From: Caloramator quimbayensis
GTDB lineage: Bacteria > Bacillota > Clostridia > Clostridiales > Caloramatoraceae
Direction of reading: 5' to 3'
Assembly: GCF_900167605.1 (NCBI RefSeq)
Contig: NZ_FUYH01000003.1
Span: forward strand, 1 to 64,000
Length of the DNA: 64,000 bases
Shown: in pieces, positions 32,038 to 40,798 of the stretch
How the letters are laid out: each line of letters starts with the position of its first letter
Numbering within the stretch: the stretch's first letter is position 1
The notes under the pieces: model-generated
The model's database searches: none
Told to the model about the DNA's origin: nothing
Seen by the model: the letters and a program-made list of their open reading frames with translations, nothing else
Translations under genes and position numbers: made by a program

Positions 32038-33675
32038 TTATGCATTTATGCTTTTCTTTTCATTCTTGCCTGAAAGAACTTTAGTAGAAGTAATAATAAG
32101 GTCAATTGCAAGAATAAAGAGAAGAACTGCAATTACACCAAGTAGTATTTTGCCGCCAGCAAAGAAGTTCTTAATAAGGAGCAAAAGTGCTGTCAATGTT
32201 ACGCAGAACATGAATATCATAGGAACCATAGTCATCCATGATTTCTTTCCAGTATTTATAAACCAAGCTGTTAGTGCAAGAAGTGATAATCCTGCAAGAA
32301 GCTGGTTTGCTGAACCAAATATAGGCCAAATATTAAGATATCCATAAGCAAGAAGCAGTACTGAACATGCAATTGTTATTGCTGTTGAAACATACATATT
32401 AGCTAAAGGAGACTTTGTACCGTCCTGTTTTACAGGGAAGAATTCCTGGAATATATATCTTCCAATTCTTGTTGCAGTATCAAGGCTTGTTAATGCAAAT
32501 GCTGAAAATGCAAGTACTACAAATACTTTGCCAACTGGAACAGGAAGACCGAAACTGTTCATAAATGCTGCAACACCTGATGCAAAAATCTGTGCTGGTG
32601 TTCCTTCAGCCTTTGCAACATATGCAACGGATATTAATGCAACAATTGCTACAACACCTTCAATAAGCATACCGCCATAACCTACAAGTTTAGAATCTTT
32701 TTCTGAATTAAGCTGCTTTGATGTTGTACCTGAACCTACAAGTGAATGGAATCCTGATATAGCACCACATGCAACCGTTACAAATAGAATTGGGAAAAGG
32801 TACTGAGCTTTTTCACCTGAACCTACAACAAAGCTTGTAGTTGCAGGTATTGCAATGGAAGGTCTTAAAATAATAATACCTAATACTCCTCCTATAAGCA
32901 TTGCATAAAGAAGGAAAGAAGAAAGATAGTCTCTTGGCTGTAAAAGCATCCAAACAGGAAGTACCGATGCGCAGAATATATAAATTATAAGTACTACCTG
33001 CCAACCTGTCTTTGAAAGTTTAAGGAATGGGAACTGATATCCAATATAAATACATAGGAACAATAATGCAACTCCAACAACTGTTGATACAGCAAGATTT
33101 GCATTCTTTCTGTATACTAAAAATCCAAAAGCTATAGCAAGGAATATGAAAAGAACTGATGCTGTACCTGCCCTTGCACCTGTTAAAATTTCTGGCTTTG
33201 CTGCATCATAGGCAAAGGTTCCTGCACAAATATCTGTAAAAGCTGCAACAACAAGTACGAGGGTTAACCATGCAAAGATGTTAAATAATTTCTTACCCTT
33301 TTCGCCAAGGTTTACCCTTATAATCTCACCAATTGATTTTCCGTCATGTCTTATTGATGCGAAAAGTGAACCCCAGTCGTGCACACCGCCTACAAATATG
33401 CTTCCTATAACTATCCAAAGATATACAGGAAGCCATCCAAATATAGCAGCCTGAATTGGGCCGGCAATAGGACCTGCACCTGCAATTGATGAGAAGTGAT
33501 GTCCTAAAAGCACTTTTGCGTTTGCAGGACAATAGTCAATATCGTCCCTTAAAGTATGAGCTGGTGTCTTTCTTGATGTGTCAATGCCCCACTGCTTAGC
33601 AAGATATGAACCATAGGTTGCATAAGCAATTAAAAATAGTATAATACCTAAGATGACTAAAACTAAGGAATTCAT
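32038..33675 (-). CDS. cstA: CstA-family carbon starvation / peptide-pyruvate transporter
   Basis: A 545-residue membrane protein with about 14-16 TM helices. It has the conserved HHFSSIAGAGPIAGPIQAA near residues 59-78, GGVHDWGSL, GFHSLVGSGTTSKQL near 310 and LDTATRIGRY. Members import peptides or pyruvate in nutrient limitation. It is the shorter clostridial type (E. coli CstA is about 700 residues). It follows a small unknown gene by 20 bases and is closed by a perfect terminator. Confidence 0.9.
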   Translation of the reverse strand: MNSLVLVILGIILFLIAYATYGSYLAKQWGIDTSRKTPAHTLRDDIDYCPANAKVLLGHHFSSIAGAGPIAGPIQAAIFGWLPVYLWIVIGSIFVGGVHDWGSLFASIRHDGKSIGEIIRVNLGEKGKKLFNIFAWLTLVLVVAAFTDICAGTFAYDAAKPEILTGARAGTASVLFIFLAIAFGFLVYRKNANLAVSTVVGVALLFLCIYIGYQFPFLKLSKTGWQVVLIIYIFCASVLPVWMLLQPRDYLSSFLLYAMLIGGVLGIIILRPSIAIPATTSFVVGSGEKAQYLFPILFVTVACGAISGFHSLVGSGTTSKQLNSEKDSKLVGYGGMLIEGVVAIVALISVAYVAKAEGTPAQIFASGVAAFMNSFGLPVPVGKVFVVLAFSAFALTSLDTATRIGRYIFQEFFPVKQDGTKSPLANMYVSTAITIACSVLLLAYGYLNIWPIFGSANQLLAGLSLLALTAWFINTGKKSWMTMVPMIFMFCVTLTALLLLIKNFFAGGKILLGVIAVLLFILAIDLIITSTKVLSGKNEKKSINA

Positions 33676-33695
33676 ATAAAGACCTCCTTTTATTT

Positions 33696-34196
33696 TTAAG
33701 GTGTAACTTCATACACCTTTTTAACGCTTTTACCTGCCTTATTGGTAATAACAGCATCGCTAAAGAGGTCAGCAACAATAAGCCTTACATCACACCACCC
33801 ATGAAGCATAAATTTAAAGCTTTTACTGTATTTAAATTTATTAATTTCTTTTATACATTCATCATTAATTATTCCTTTGCTTACCATAATCCCTGTAACA
33901 TGAGTACACATATGCTCTGAATGGGGTTTTACATAAATTTGAGCAGCGTGCTTTAAAAATTCCTCAAACTCTATTATTTCTCTAAGGGATATATTTTCAT
34001 AGGTTTTTATAAAACAATACTCATAGTTTTCGAAGGCATCAATAACATCCCTTTGAGTAATTAAAGTCCTCCCCGTTTTTTCAAAGTATTTTGCAAAAAT
34101 ATTTATTTCTATTCCTTTTATAAATATATTCTTTTCAATAGTAAAATATTGGTTAAATTTTTTTTCTAGATTTTCTAAATATAAATTGCAGTCCAT
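33696..34196 (-). CDS. Unknown protein upstream of cstA (DUF8052-like)
   Basis: A 166-residue soluble protein. Recognisable phrases are NYEYCFIKTYENISLREI, KPHSEHMCTHVTGIMV and FMLHGWCDVRLIVADL. I recall a DUF8052 family in clostridia with KPHSEHM and GWCD motifs, but this is from memory. RBS TAGGTGATGAT before the ATG. It forms a two-gene operon with cstA, which suggests a link to peptide or pyruvate uptake or to its control. Confidence 0.6.
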   Translation of the reverse strand: MDCNLYLENLEKKFNQYFTIEKNIFIKGIEINIFAKYFEKTGRTLITQRDVIDAFENYEYCFIKTYENISLREIIEFEEFLKHAAQIYVKPHSEHMCTHVTGIMVSKGIINDECIKEINKFKYSKSFKFMLHGWCDVRLIVADLFSDAVITNKAGKSVKKVYEVTP

Positions 34197-34262
34197 ATCA
34201 TCACCTACTATATATTTCTATATATTTTTAATTCTTCCTGCAAAAATTATAAATTTTTATAT

Positions 34263-34305
34263 AAAAAGGCTGTCTCGTAATGCATGAATATGCAACGAGC
34301 AGCCC
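34263..34305 (-). terminator. Terminator of the GGDEF/HD-GYP gene
   Basis: GGGCTGCTCGT pairs with ACGAGACAGCC (one bulge) around a 16-base loop, followed on the minus strand by a T run. Confidence 0.7.
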
Positions 34306-34317
34306 TATATAAAAAAT

Positions 34318-36486
34318 TCATTCCCACATATCATCACTTACAAATATTTCAGCAAGCTCAGGATCAAATTGAGTTCCACTGCATCTTTTTATTTCTTCTA
34401 ATGCCTCCTTATGGGTCTTAGGATTATTATATGGCCTTTTGCTTGTCATAGCATCATAAGAATCAACAATAGACAGTATCCTGCATTCTATAGGTATTTC
34501 ATCTCCCATAATTCCCAAAGGATAACCTTTTCCGTCCCATCTTTCATGGTGTTTTAAAATTAAATCAGCAATTCCTGCAAGTTCAGGAGTTGATAGTGCA
34601 ATTTTATATCCCTTCTCACAATGACTTTTCATTATATTCCATTCTTCATCTGTCAAAGGTTCAGGCTTATTTAAAATATTATCCGGAATTGCAACCTTAC
34701 CTAAATCATGTACATCGGATAACAGCATTAAATTATTTAATTTACTATAATCGATATCAAGTTTTTTAATCATTTTTCTGCACAATTTTGAAACCCTTTC
34801 TGTATGCCCTTTTGTTATATAGTCCTTTTCTCCAAGTGCAGCAATTAGAACATTTAATATATGATTTTTAGAGCTTGTCTTATCAAGCAGTTTGTTTTTG
34901 TACATATTATCATCGGCCTGTTTTAATACATCTTCAACTGTTTTATTCAAATCCTTTTTTATCGCTAATCCAGTAGCTATACTCAGCCTTAAAATTTTCT
35001 CATCAAGCTTTTCATTATAGCTTTCTATCTCTTTATTAATATTATTTAAAACCTTAATAGCTTCACTTTTATTGGTATTAGGCATTATAAGTACAAATTC
35101 ATCTCCTCCTAATCTTATAGCTGTATCTTCTTTTCTTTTGCAAAGCAATAATATATTAGCAAAGGATTTCAATAATTTATCTCCATATGCGTGTCCCATA
35201 GTATCATTAACCAGCTTTAATCCGTTAACATCCGCCATAATAATGCTCAATGGCAAAGCCTCTTCTTTTGAATAATTATTCATCTGACTGTAAAAGTAAC
35301 TATAGTTATATAACTTTGTTAAAGAATCATGAAAGCTAAAATATTCTAATTTCTTTTCATATCTTTTTTGCTCGCTTATATCAGTATATATGCCATATCC
35401 TCCTACGTTTTTATCATCAACCTTAATTAAAAGACCTCTTATTTTAACGCTTATTGGCCTTTTATATTTTGTGAATCTTATCCCTTCAGTAAAAACATAT
35501 CCTTTTTTATATACATCATTTGTAATTTCCTTTGCATCAGAATATCTGTTTTCACTTGAAACAAGATAATCAATATCCTTTCCTATACATTCTTCTTTTT
35601 TATATTGAAACAACTTTTCAAAGGATTCGTTTACATCAACAACTATATTGTTTTCATCAAATTCTGCAATCGCATCAGGAGAATTATAAAAAAGTGTCTT
35701 TAAATATTCATTCTTTAAAGCAATATTCTTTTTTTCTATAATTAATTCACTTTCTGCCCTTTGTCTTTTATCAATTTCTCCCTCTAAAAGTTTATTATCA
35801 AATAGCAGCTTTCTCGTATAAACATAGAATAAAAAAAGAATAAATATAAGAATTAAAATTAAAGCTACTCTCATTAAATCAAGAAGCTTATATATACTCT
35901 CTATTGCTGTTTTTGAATACATTCCTGTGCCTATATATGCATTTATTTCAGGTATTCCTCTTACATAAGATAATTTGGGTCTATACTCATTATAATCTGA
36001 CTGGAATGAAAGATAAGTAATGTAATGTCCCATCGGATGTTCCTTGGCAGCTTTTATTAATTCTCTAATAACATATGTACCATTAGGATCCTTATAATCA
36101 TAAAAGTTTTTTCCTACATTATCAGGCTCAAAGGGCTGAACAAAATATGTACCATCATAGCTGCTCATGAATATATAATTTTTAAATCCATTTTCATCAT
36201 AAGTCATTCTTGATACTATATCAGTAATCTCTTTTGTTGCTTTTTCTTTAGTTATTTCCCCTTTTCTAATCTTTTCAATAATAGGAAGAATAGTATTGTA
36301 TGCAATATCAACCTTTTGCTTAAGCTCTAATCTTTTTTCAAATTCAACCTGCTCATAAAATTTTTGTGAAATAGTATCGGTATAATAAAGTTGAAAAACT
36401 ATTATTACAATTGCAAGAATGAACAAAATATTAAATCCAAAAAATTTTTTTATGTTTCTAAATATATTTTTCATAAAATTCCCCAT
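34318..36486 (-). CDS. Cache-PAS-GGDEF-HD-GYP signalling protein (cyclic-di-GMP turnover)
   Basis: A 722-residue membrane sensor. TM1 is at about 17-36, an extracytoplasmic sCache_2-like domain at 40-200 (NGFKNYIFMSSYDGTYFVQP; GKNFYDYKD), TM2 at 205-224, a PAS domain at 262-375, GGDEF at 385-535 with intact GGDEF (460-464), and HD-GYP at 550-722 with DVHD (591-594) and HHERWDGKGYPLG. Both a cyclase and a phosphodiesterase module are present with catalytic residues. No RxxD inhibitory site is obvious four to five residues before GGDEF. The Cache ligand is unknown; small carboxylates bind related domains. Confidence 0.9.
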   Translation of the reverse strand: MGNFMKNIFRNIKKFFGFNILFILAIVIIVFQLYYTDTISQKFYEQVEFEKRLELKQKVDIAYNTILPIIEKIRKGEITKEKATKEITDIVSRMTYDENGFKNYIFMSSYDGTYFVQPFEPDNVGKNFYDYKDPNGTYVIRELIKAAKEHPMGHYITYLSFQSDYNEYRPKLSYVRGIPEINAYIGTGMYSKTAIESIYKLLDLMRVALILILIFILFLFYVYTRKLLFDNKLLEGEIDKRQRAESELIIEKKNIALKNEYLKTLFYNSPDAIAEFDENNIVVDVNESFEKLFQYKKEECIGKDIDYLVSSENRYSDAKEITNDVYKKGYVFTEGIRFTKYKRPISVKIRGLLIKVDDKNVGGYGIYTDISEQKRYEKKLEYFSFHDSLTKLYNYSYFYSQMNNYSKEEALPLSIIMADVNGLKLVNDTMGHAYGDKLLKSFANILLLCKRKEDTAIRLGGDEFVLIMPNTNKSEAIKVLNNINKEIESYNEKLDEKILRLSIATGLAIKKDLNKTVEDVLKQADDNMYKNKLLDKTSSKNHILNVLIAALGEKDYITKGHTERVSKLCRKMIKKLDIDYSKLNNLMLLSDVHDLGKVAIPDNILNKPEPLTDEEWNIMKSHCEKGYKIALSTPELAGIADLILKHHERWDGKGYPLGIMGDEIPIECRILSIVDSYDAMTSKRPYNNPKTHKEALEEIKRCSGTQFDPELAEIFVSDDMWE

Positions 36487-36632
36487 CCAATCGAAGTTAA
36501 CATATATAAATTAAAATTATCTATTATAGAATAGTTAAAGCTATTATATATTTTTTGTAAAGTAATGTCAATAAAAGTCAAAATATATTAAATTTTTATA
36601 AAATATATTCTCAAAAAATTTTTAAAAAATTG

Positions 36633-36661
36633 TTGACATATAGTTTTTTAATTCTTATAAT
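36633..36661 (+). promoter_or_regulatory. Consensus sigma-A promoter of the metNIQ operon
   Basis: TTGACA (36633-36638), exactly 17 bases, TATAAT (36656-36661). The SAM riboswitch starts about 25 bases further. Confidence 0.85.
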
Positions 36662-36685
36662 AACCAATATAAGTTAAATATGATT

Positions 36686-36790
36686 AACTCTTATCCAGAG
36701 AGGCGGAGGGACTGGCCCTATGAAGCCCGGCAACCAGCATTATGCATGGTGCCAATTCCAGCGGTAGGAATACCGGGAGATGAGAGAGGA
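36686..36790 (+). ncRNA. SAM-I riboswitch (S-box)
   Basis: Conserved order: CTCTTATCCAGAGAGGCGGA, GGGACTGGCCC, ATGAAGCCCGGCAACC, GGTGCCAATTCC and final GATGAGAG, which closes P1 with CTCTTATC. An S-box in front of metN is the usual arrangement: bound SAM favours the terminator just downstream. Confidence 0.96.
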
Positions 36791-36798
36791 TGTTTATT

Positions 36799-36830
36799 AG
36801 CCTCTTTCATTATGAAAGAGGCTTTCTTAT
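36799..36830 (+). terminator. Riboswitch-controlled terminator
   Basis: AGCCTCTTTCA and TGAAAGAGGCT with a 3-base loop, then TTCTTATT. The left arm can also pair with the GAGAGAGG at the end of the riboswitch, giving the antiterminator alternative. Confidence 0.85.
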
Positions 36831-36985
36831 TAAGCTTATCTCTCTAATCAAAAATATTTCTCTCAATTTATCCTTAGTTGATTTTTATAATTTAAATATA
36901 TTATAAACCAAGCATATTGTTTTGGTCTAACACATTGTGCATACTGCACTTTAGTAAATTATTGCGTTAAAGGAGTGAAGTATAA

Positions 36986-37993
36986 TTGATTAAAATAATT
37001 AACCTCAGCAAAACCTATGAACAGGATAACGAAAAGTTTGAAGCTTTAAAAAATATTAATCTATCAATAGCTGATGGTGATATATTTGGAATTATGGGAC
37101 TAAGCGGTGCTGGAAAGTCCTCACTTTTAAGGTGTATTAACCTTCTTGAAAAACCAACATCAGGTAACGTTTTTATTGACGATACTGATATAACTAAGCT
37201 AAACGGAAAACAGCTTCGCAATTTTAGAAAAAATATAGGTATGATTTTTCAGCAGTTCAATCTATTAATGAACCTAACTGTATTTGAAAATATAGCTTTC
37301 CCTTTAAAAATATCAAATGTAAATAAATCTATAATTGACGAAAAGGTAAACAAGCTTTTGCAGATTGTTGATCTTAAGGATAAAAAAAATTCATATCCTT
37401 CACAGCTCTCAGGAGGGCAAAAACAGAGGGTGGCAATTGCAAGAGCTCTCGCAAGCGACCCTAAGATAATACTTTGCGATGAAGCAACCTCTGCCCTCGA
37501 CCCTCAAACAACTCTATCTATTTTAAATCTTCTAAGAAGTATAAACGAAGAATATAAAATAACAATTATTGTAGTAACCCATGAGATGTCAGTAATTAAA
37601 AATTTGTGTAAAAACGTTGCAGTGATAGAAGATGGACAAATAGCAGAGAAGGGGAGCGTTGTTGAAGTTTTTTCTAATCCAAAATCAAAAACCTCAAAAA
37701 AATTTACAGAAGATATATTTTTATCATCTTCAAGAAGAATAGTTTCTGATGGAAAATTATTAAAGATTACATTTATTGGTGATGATGCACAAAAACCTAT
37801 AATCTCAAACATGGTAAAAAATTTTAATGTAGATGCAAATATAATTACTGGCAATATCGATGTAGTTCAAAATATTCAGCTTGGAAGCCTTATTATAAAT
37901 CTTAGTGGAGAAAAAGAAGATATTAAAAAAGCTGAAAACTATCTTAAAGAACATAAGCTTACAGTAGAGGTGATAGAAAATGGAATATGCTAA
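36986..37993 (+). CDS. metN: Methionine ABC transporter ATP-binding protein
   Basis: A 335-residue ATPase. Walker A is GLSGAGKSS near 37-45, Q-loop FQQFNLL, signature LSGGQKQR near 138-145, Walker B IILCDEATSALDP and H-loop VTHEM. The C-terminal NIL domain (about 255-333) is the methionine-sensing module that inhibits uptake when methionine is plentiful. The start is TTG (36986-36988) behind AAAGGAGTG; no ATG is suitably placed. It overlaps metI by 14 bases. Transcription is under the SAM-I riboswitch. Confidence 0.95.
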   Translation: MIKIINLSKTYEQDNEKFEALKNINLSIADGDIFGIMGLSGAGKSSLLRCINLLEKPTSGNVFIDDTDITKLNGKQLRNFRKNIGMIFQQFNLLMNLTVFENIAFPLKISNVNKSIIDEKVNKLLQIVDLKDKKNSYPSQLSGGQKQRVAIARALASDPKIILCDEATSALDPQTTLSILNLLRSINEEYKITIIVVTHEMSVIKNLCKNVAVIEDGQIAEKGSVVEVFSNPKSKTSKKFTEDIFLSSSRRIVSDGKLLKITFIGDDAQKPIISNMVKNFNVDANIITGNIDVVQNIQLGSLIINLSGEKEDIKKAENYLKEHKLTVEVIENGIC

Positions 37994-38657
37994 TTTATAT
38001 ACATATTTATTAGACCTGTTAAAGACATTATGTCCTTCTCTTATTGAAACAATATATATGGTATTTTTTTCAACCATTTTTTCTGTAATTTTAGGGCTTC
38101 CCCTTGGTATAATACTTGTCATTACTTCAAAAGGTCATATATGTGAAAATTTAAATATAAATAAAATATTAAGTACTATTGTTAATATTGCCCGTTCCAT
38201 ACCATTTATTATATTAATCATAGCTATATTCCCTTTATCAAGAATAATAGTTGGCACAACAATTGGTTCTACAGCAGCAATTGTTCCTTTATCAATCGCA
38301 GCATGTCCTTTTGTAGCCAGAATAGTTGAAAATGCACTTCTTGAAGTAAACTGGGGCATTATTGAAGCCTCTATATCTATGGGAGCAACGACATTTCAGA
38401 TTATCTTAAAAGTAATGATTAAAGAGGCGCTGCCTTCATTGATATTGGGAATAACTCTAACAATAATAAACATTCTTGGCTATTCTGCTATGGCAGGAGC
38501 CATTGGAGGAGGTGGTCTTGGAGATTTAGCAATAAGATACGGCTATCAAAGGTTTCAGACTGATGTGCTGATAGCTACAATTTTAGTTCTTATAATTCTT
38601 GTAGAAATAATACAGTATGCGGGAAATATCCTTGCAAGAAAGTTTGACAAACGTTAG
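37980..38657 (+). CDS. metI: Methionine ABC transporter permease
   Basis: A 225-residue permease with five TM helices and the EAA-loop region (EASISMGATTFQIILKVM near 125-143). The start ATG lies inside the end of metN. It forms the D/L-methionine channel with metN and metQ. Confidence 0.94.
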   Translation: MEYANLYTYLLDLLKTLCPSLIETIYMVFFSTIFSVILGLPLGIILVITSKGHICENLNINKILSTIVNIARSIPFIILIIAIFPLSRIIVGTTIGSTAAIVPLSIAACPFVARIVENALLEVNWGIIEASISMGATTFQIILKVMIKEALPSLILGITLTIINILGYSAMAGAIGGGGLGDLAIRYGYQRFQTDVLIATILVLIILVEIIQYAGNILARKFDKR

Positions 38658-38669
38658 GAGGTTTTATAA

Positions 38670-39479
38670 ATGAAAAAATTATTTTCTTTATTATCAATAC
38701 TTTTAATACTTACTCTTTCCTTTACTGGTTGTTCATTTAAATCAACTTCATCAGAACAAAAAACAACTAAATTAGTTGTTGGAGCGTCACCTGTCCCTCA
38801 TGCAGCTATATTAAACGTTGTAAAACCAATCTTAAAAGAGAAAGGAATCGAGCTTGAAATAAAAGAATTTACTGACTATGTAACTCCAAATACTGCTCTT
38901 AATGATAAACAGCTTGATGCAAACTTTTTTCAGCATGTTCCCTACATGGAAGACTTTGCAAGCAAAAATGGTATTAAGTTAGTAGCTGCTACTAAGGTTC
39001 ATGTTGAGCCTATGGGAGCATATTCATCAAAAATTAAATCTAAGGATGAAATTAAAGATGGTGCAATAGTTGCAATACCAAACGATGCTACTAATGAAGG
39101 TCGAGCTCTTCTTCTGCTTCAAAACCAAGGACTTATTAAGCTTAAAGACGCAACAAATCTTACTCAGACTCCAAAGGATATTGTTGAGAATCCAAAAAAC
39201 TTAAACTTTAAAGAGCTTGAAGCTGCACAGCTCCCAAGAGTTTTAGGCGATGTTGATTTTGCAATTGTAAACACAAATTATGCCCTTGAAGGAAAGCTTA
39301 ATCCAAAGGATACACTTTTTATAGAGGATAAAGATTCCCCCTATGCAAATGTCTTAACAGTAAGACCTGACAATCAAAACTCTCCTGCAATATTAGAACT
39401 AATAAAAGCTCTTAACTCAGAGGAAGTTAAAAAATTTATTAATGAAAAATATAACGGTGCAATAGTTCCAGCATTTTAA
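38670..39479 (+). CDS. metQ: Methionine-binding lipoprotein
   Basis: A 269-residue substrate-binding protein with a lipoprotein signal (lipobox FTGC, Cys22) and the NlpA/MetQ pattern: VGASPVPHAAIL, EFTDYVTPNTALNDKQLDAN, FFQHVPYM, HVEPMG and NDATNEGRALLLL. RBS AGGAGG. Delivers methionine to MetNI. Confidence 0.94.
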   Translation: MKKLFSLLSILLILTLSFTGCSFKSTSSEQKTTKLVVGASPVPHAAILNVVKPILKEKGIELEIKEFTDYVTPNTALNDKQLDANFFQHVPYMEDFASKNGIKLVAATKVHVEPMGAYSSKIKSKDEIKDGAIVAIPNDATNEGRALLLLQNQGLIKLKDATNLTQTPKDIVENPKNLNFKELEAAQLPRVLGDVDFAIVNTNYALEGKLNPKDTLFIEDKDSPYANVLTVRPDNQNSPAILELIKALNSEEVKKFINEKYNGAIVPAF

Positions 39480-39481
39480 TT

Positions 39482-39508
39482 TAAAAGCCCCCGAAATCGG
39501 GGGCTTAA
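39482..39508. terminator. Bidirectional terminator between metQ and the vor operon
   Basis: AAGCCCCCGA/TCGGGGGCTT, 10-bp GC-rich stem with A runs on one side and T-rich runs on the other. It serves the convergent metNIQ and vor operons. Confidence 0.85.
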
Positions 39509-39510
39509 AA

Positions 39511-40044
39511 TTACTTTCTTGCGTATTCCGCTCCTTTTTCGAGGGCTTTTTTATTCATTTCATAGAACTGTTCTTTTCCATGTTCCTTTAATGCTTTAAG
39601 AAGTGATTCCATTTTAACTATCTTTGTCTTTTCAACAAGAGCTCCAAGGAGAACCATATTTGCAATCTTCTTTGAGCCAACTTCCTCTGCAACCTTTTGT
39701 GCAGGAATCTTTATAACATCTATATCTGTTCTCTCTGCTTCTCTGTTTACAAGGTCGCTGTCTATTATTAAAAGTCCTCCTTTAACAACTGAATGTTCAA
39801 ACTTGTCAAGAGATGGCCTGTTCATAACAACTACTGTTGTAGCATCATATACTATTGGAGAACCTATGTTATCATCAGATACTATAACTGAACAGTTTGC
39901 TGTACCTCCACGCATTTCAGGGCCATAGGATGGAAGCCATGACACATTTAAATTCTCTTCCATTCCTGCATAAGCAAGAAATTTACCCATTGATAATATA
40001 CCCTGTCCTCCAAAACCTGCAAAAATTATATCCTGATGTGCCAT
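39511..40044 (-). CDS. 2-oxoacid:ferredoxin oxidoreductase, gamma subunit (VOR/KOR type)
   Basis: A 177-residue gamma subunit: DIIFAGFGGQGILSMGK at the start, SWLPSYGPEMRGGTANCSVI, and GSPIV. Last gene of the buk-ptb-vor operon. It starts 2 bases after the beta subunit stop. The context with Ptb and Buk favours branched-chain 2-oxoacids over 2-oxoglutarate. Confidence 0.88.
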   Translation of the reverse strand: MAHQDIIFAGFGGQGILSMGKFLAYAGMEENLNVSWLPSYGPEMRGGTANCSVIVSDDNIGSPIVYDATTVVVMNRPSLDKFEHSVVKGGLLIIDSDLVNREAERTDIDVIKIPAQKVAEEVGSKKIANMVLLGALVEKTKIVKMESLLKALKEHGKEQFYEMNKKALEKGAEYARK

Positions 40045-40045
40045 G

Positions 40046-40798
40046 TTATTTCACCTCCTGCTGGGTTATATCCTTTTTAACTCCAAGTGGATAATAAGGA
40101 ATCATATTATCCTGAAGCCACTTTATAGATTCCCTTGGAGATAATCCCCAGTTAGTTGGGCAAATCGAAAGTACTTCTACAAAAGTAAATCCTTTTCCCT
40201 CAATCTGCAACTCAAATGCTTTCTTTATTGCTTTCTTTGCCTTTAATACATTTGCAACTGAATCTACAGAAACTCTTTCAACATATACAGCTCCGTCAAG
40301 AGTTGACAGCATCTCTGAAACTCTTATTGGGTGACCTTGAAGTTTAACATCTCTTCCATAGGGCGATGTTTCTGTAACCTGACCCGGAAGAGTTGTTGGT
40401 GCCATCTGTCCTCCAGTCATTCCATATATACAGTTATTAACGAATATCGTTGTTATTTTTTCTCCTCTTGCAGCTGCGTGTACAATTTCTGCAGTACCTA
40501 TTGCTGCAAGGTCTCCATCTCCCTGATATGTAAATACTACGCTGTCAGGAAGGGAACGTTTTATTCCTGTTGCAACAGCTGGAGCTCTTCCATGGGCAGC
40601 CTCATGCATATCGCATGCAAAATAGTTATATGCCAAAACTGAGCATCCAACAGGAGCAACACCTATAGTTTTATCTATAACACCAAGCTCTTCAAGTGAT
40701 TCAGCAACGAGTCTGTGTATTATACCATGGGTGCATCCTGGACAGTAATGGGTTGGAACATCTAAAAGTCCCTTTGTTGGTTCAAATACAACAGCCAT
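40046..40798 (-). CDS. 2-oxoacid:ferredoxin oxidoreductase, beta subunit (TPP-binding)
   Basis: A 250-residue TPP-binding subunit. CPGCTHG near 19-25, GVAPVGCSV, then YQGDGDLAAIG and NNCIYGMTGGQMAPTT (TPP and magnesium site). It couples decarboxylation of the 2-oxoacid to ferredoxin reduction. The start overlaps the alpha subunit stop by one base. Confidence 0.9.
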   Translation of the reverse strand: MAVVFEPTKGLLDVPTHYCPGCTHGIIHRLVAESLEELGVIDKTIGVAPVGCSVLAYNYFACDMHEAAHGRAPAVATGIKRSLPDSVVFTYQGDGDLAAIGTAEIVHAAARGEKITTIFVNNCIYGMTGGQMAPTTLPGQVTETSPYGRDVKLQGHPIRVSEMLSTLDGAVYVERVSVDSVANVLKAKKAIKKAFELQIEGKGFTFVEVLSICPTNWGLSPRESIKWLQDNMIPYYPLGVKKDITQQEVK

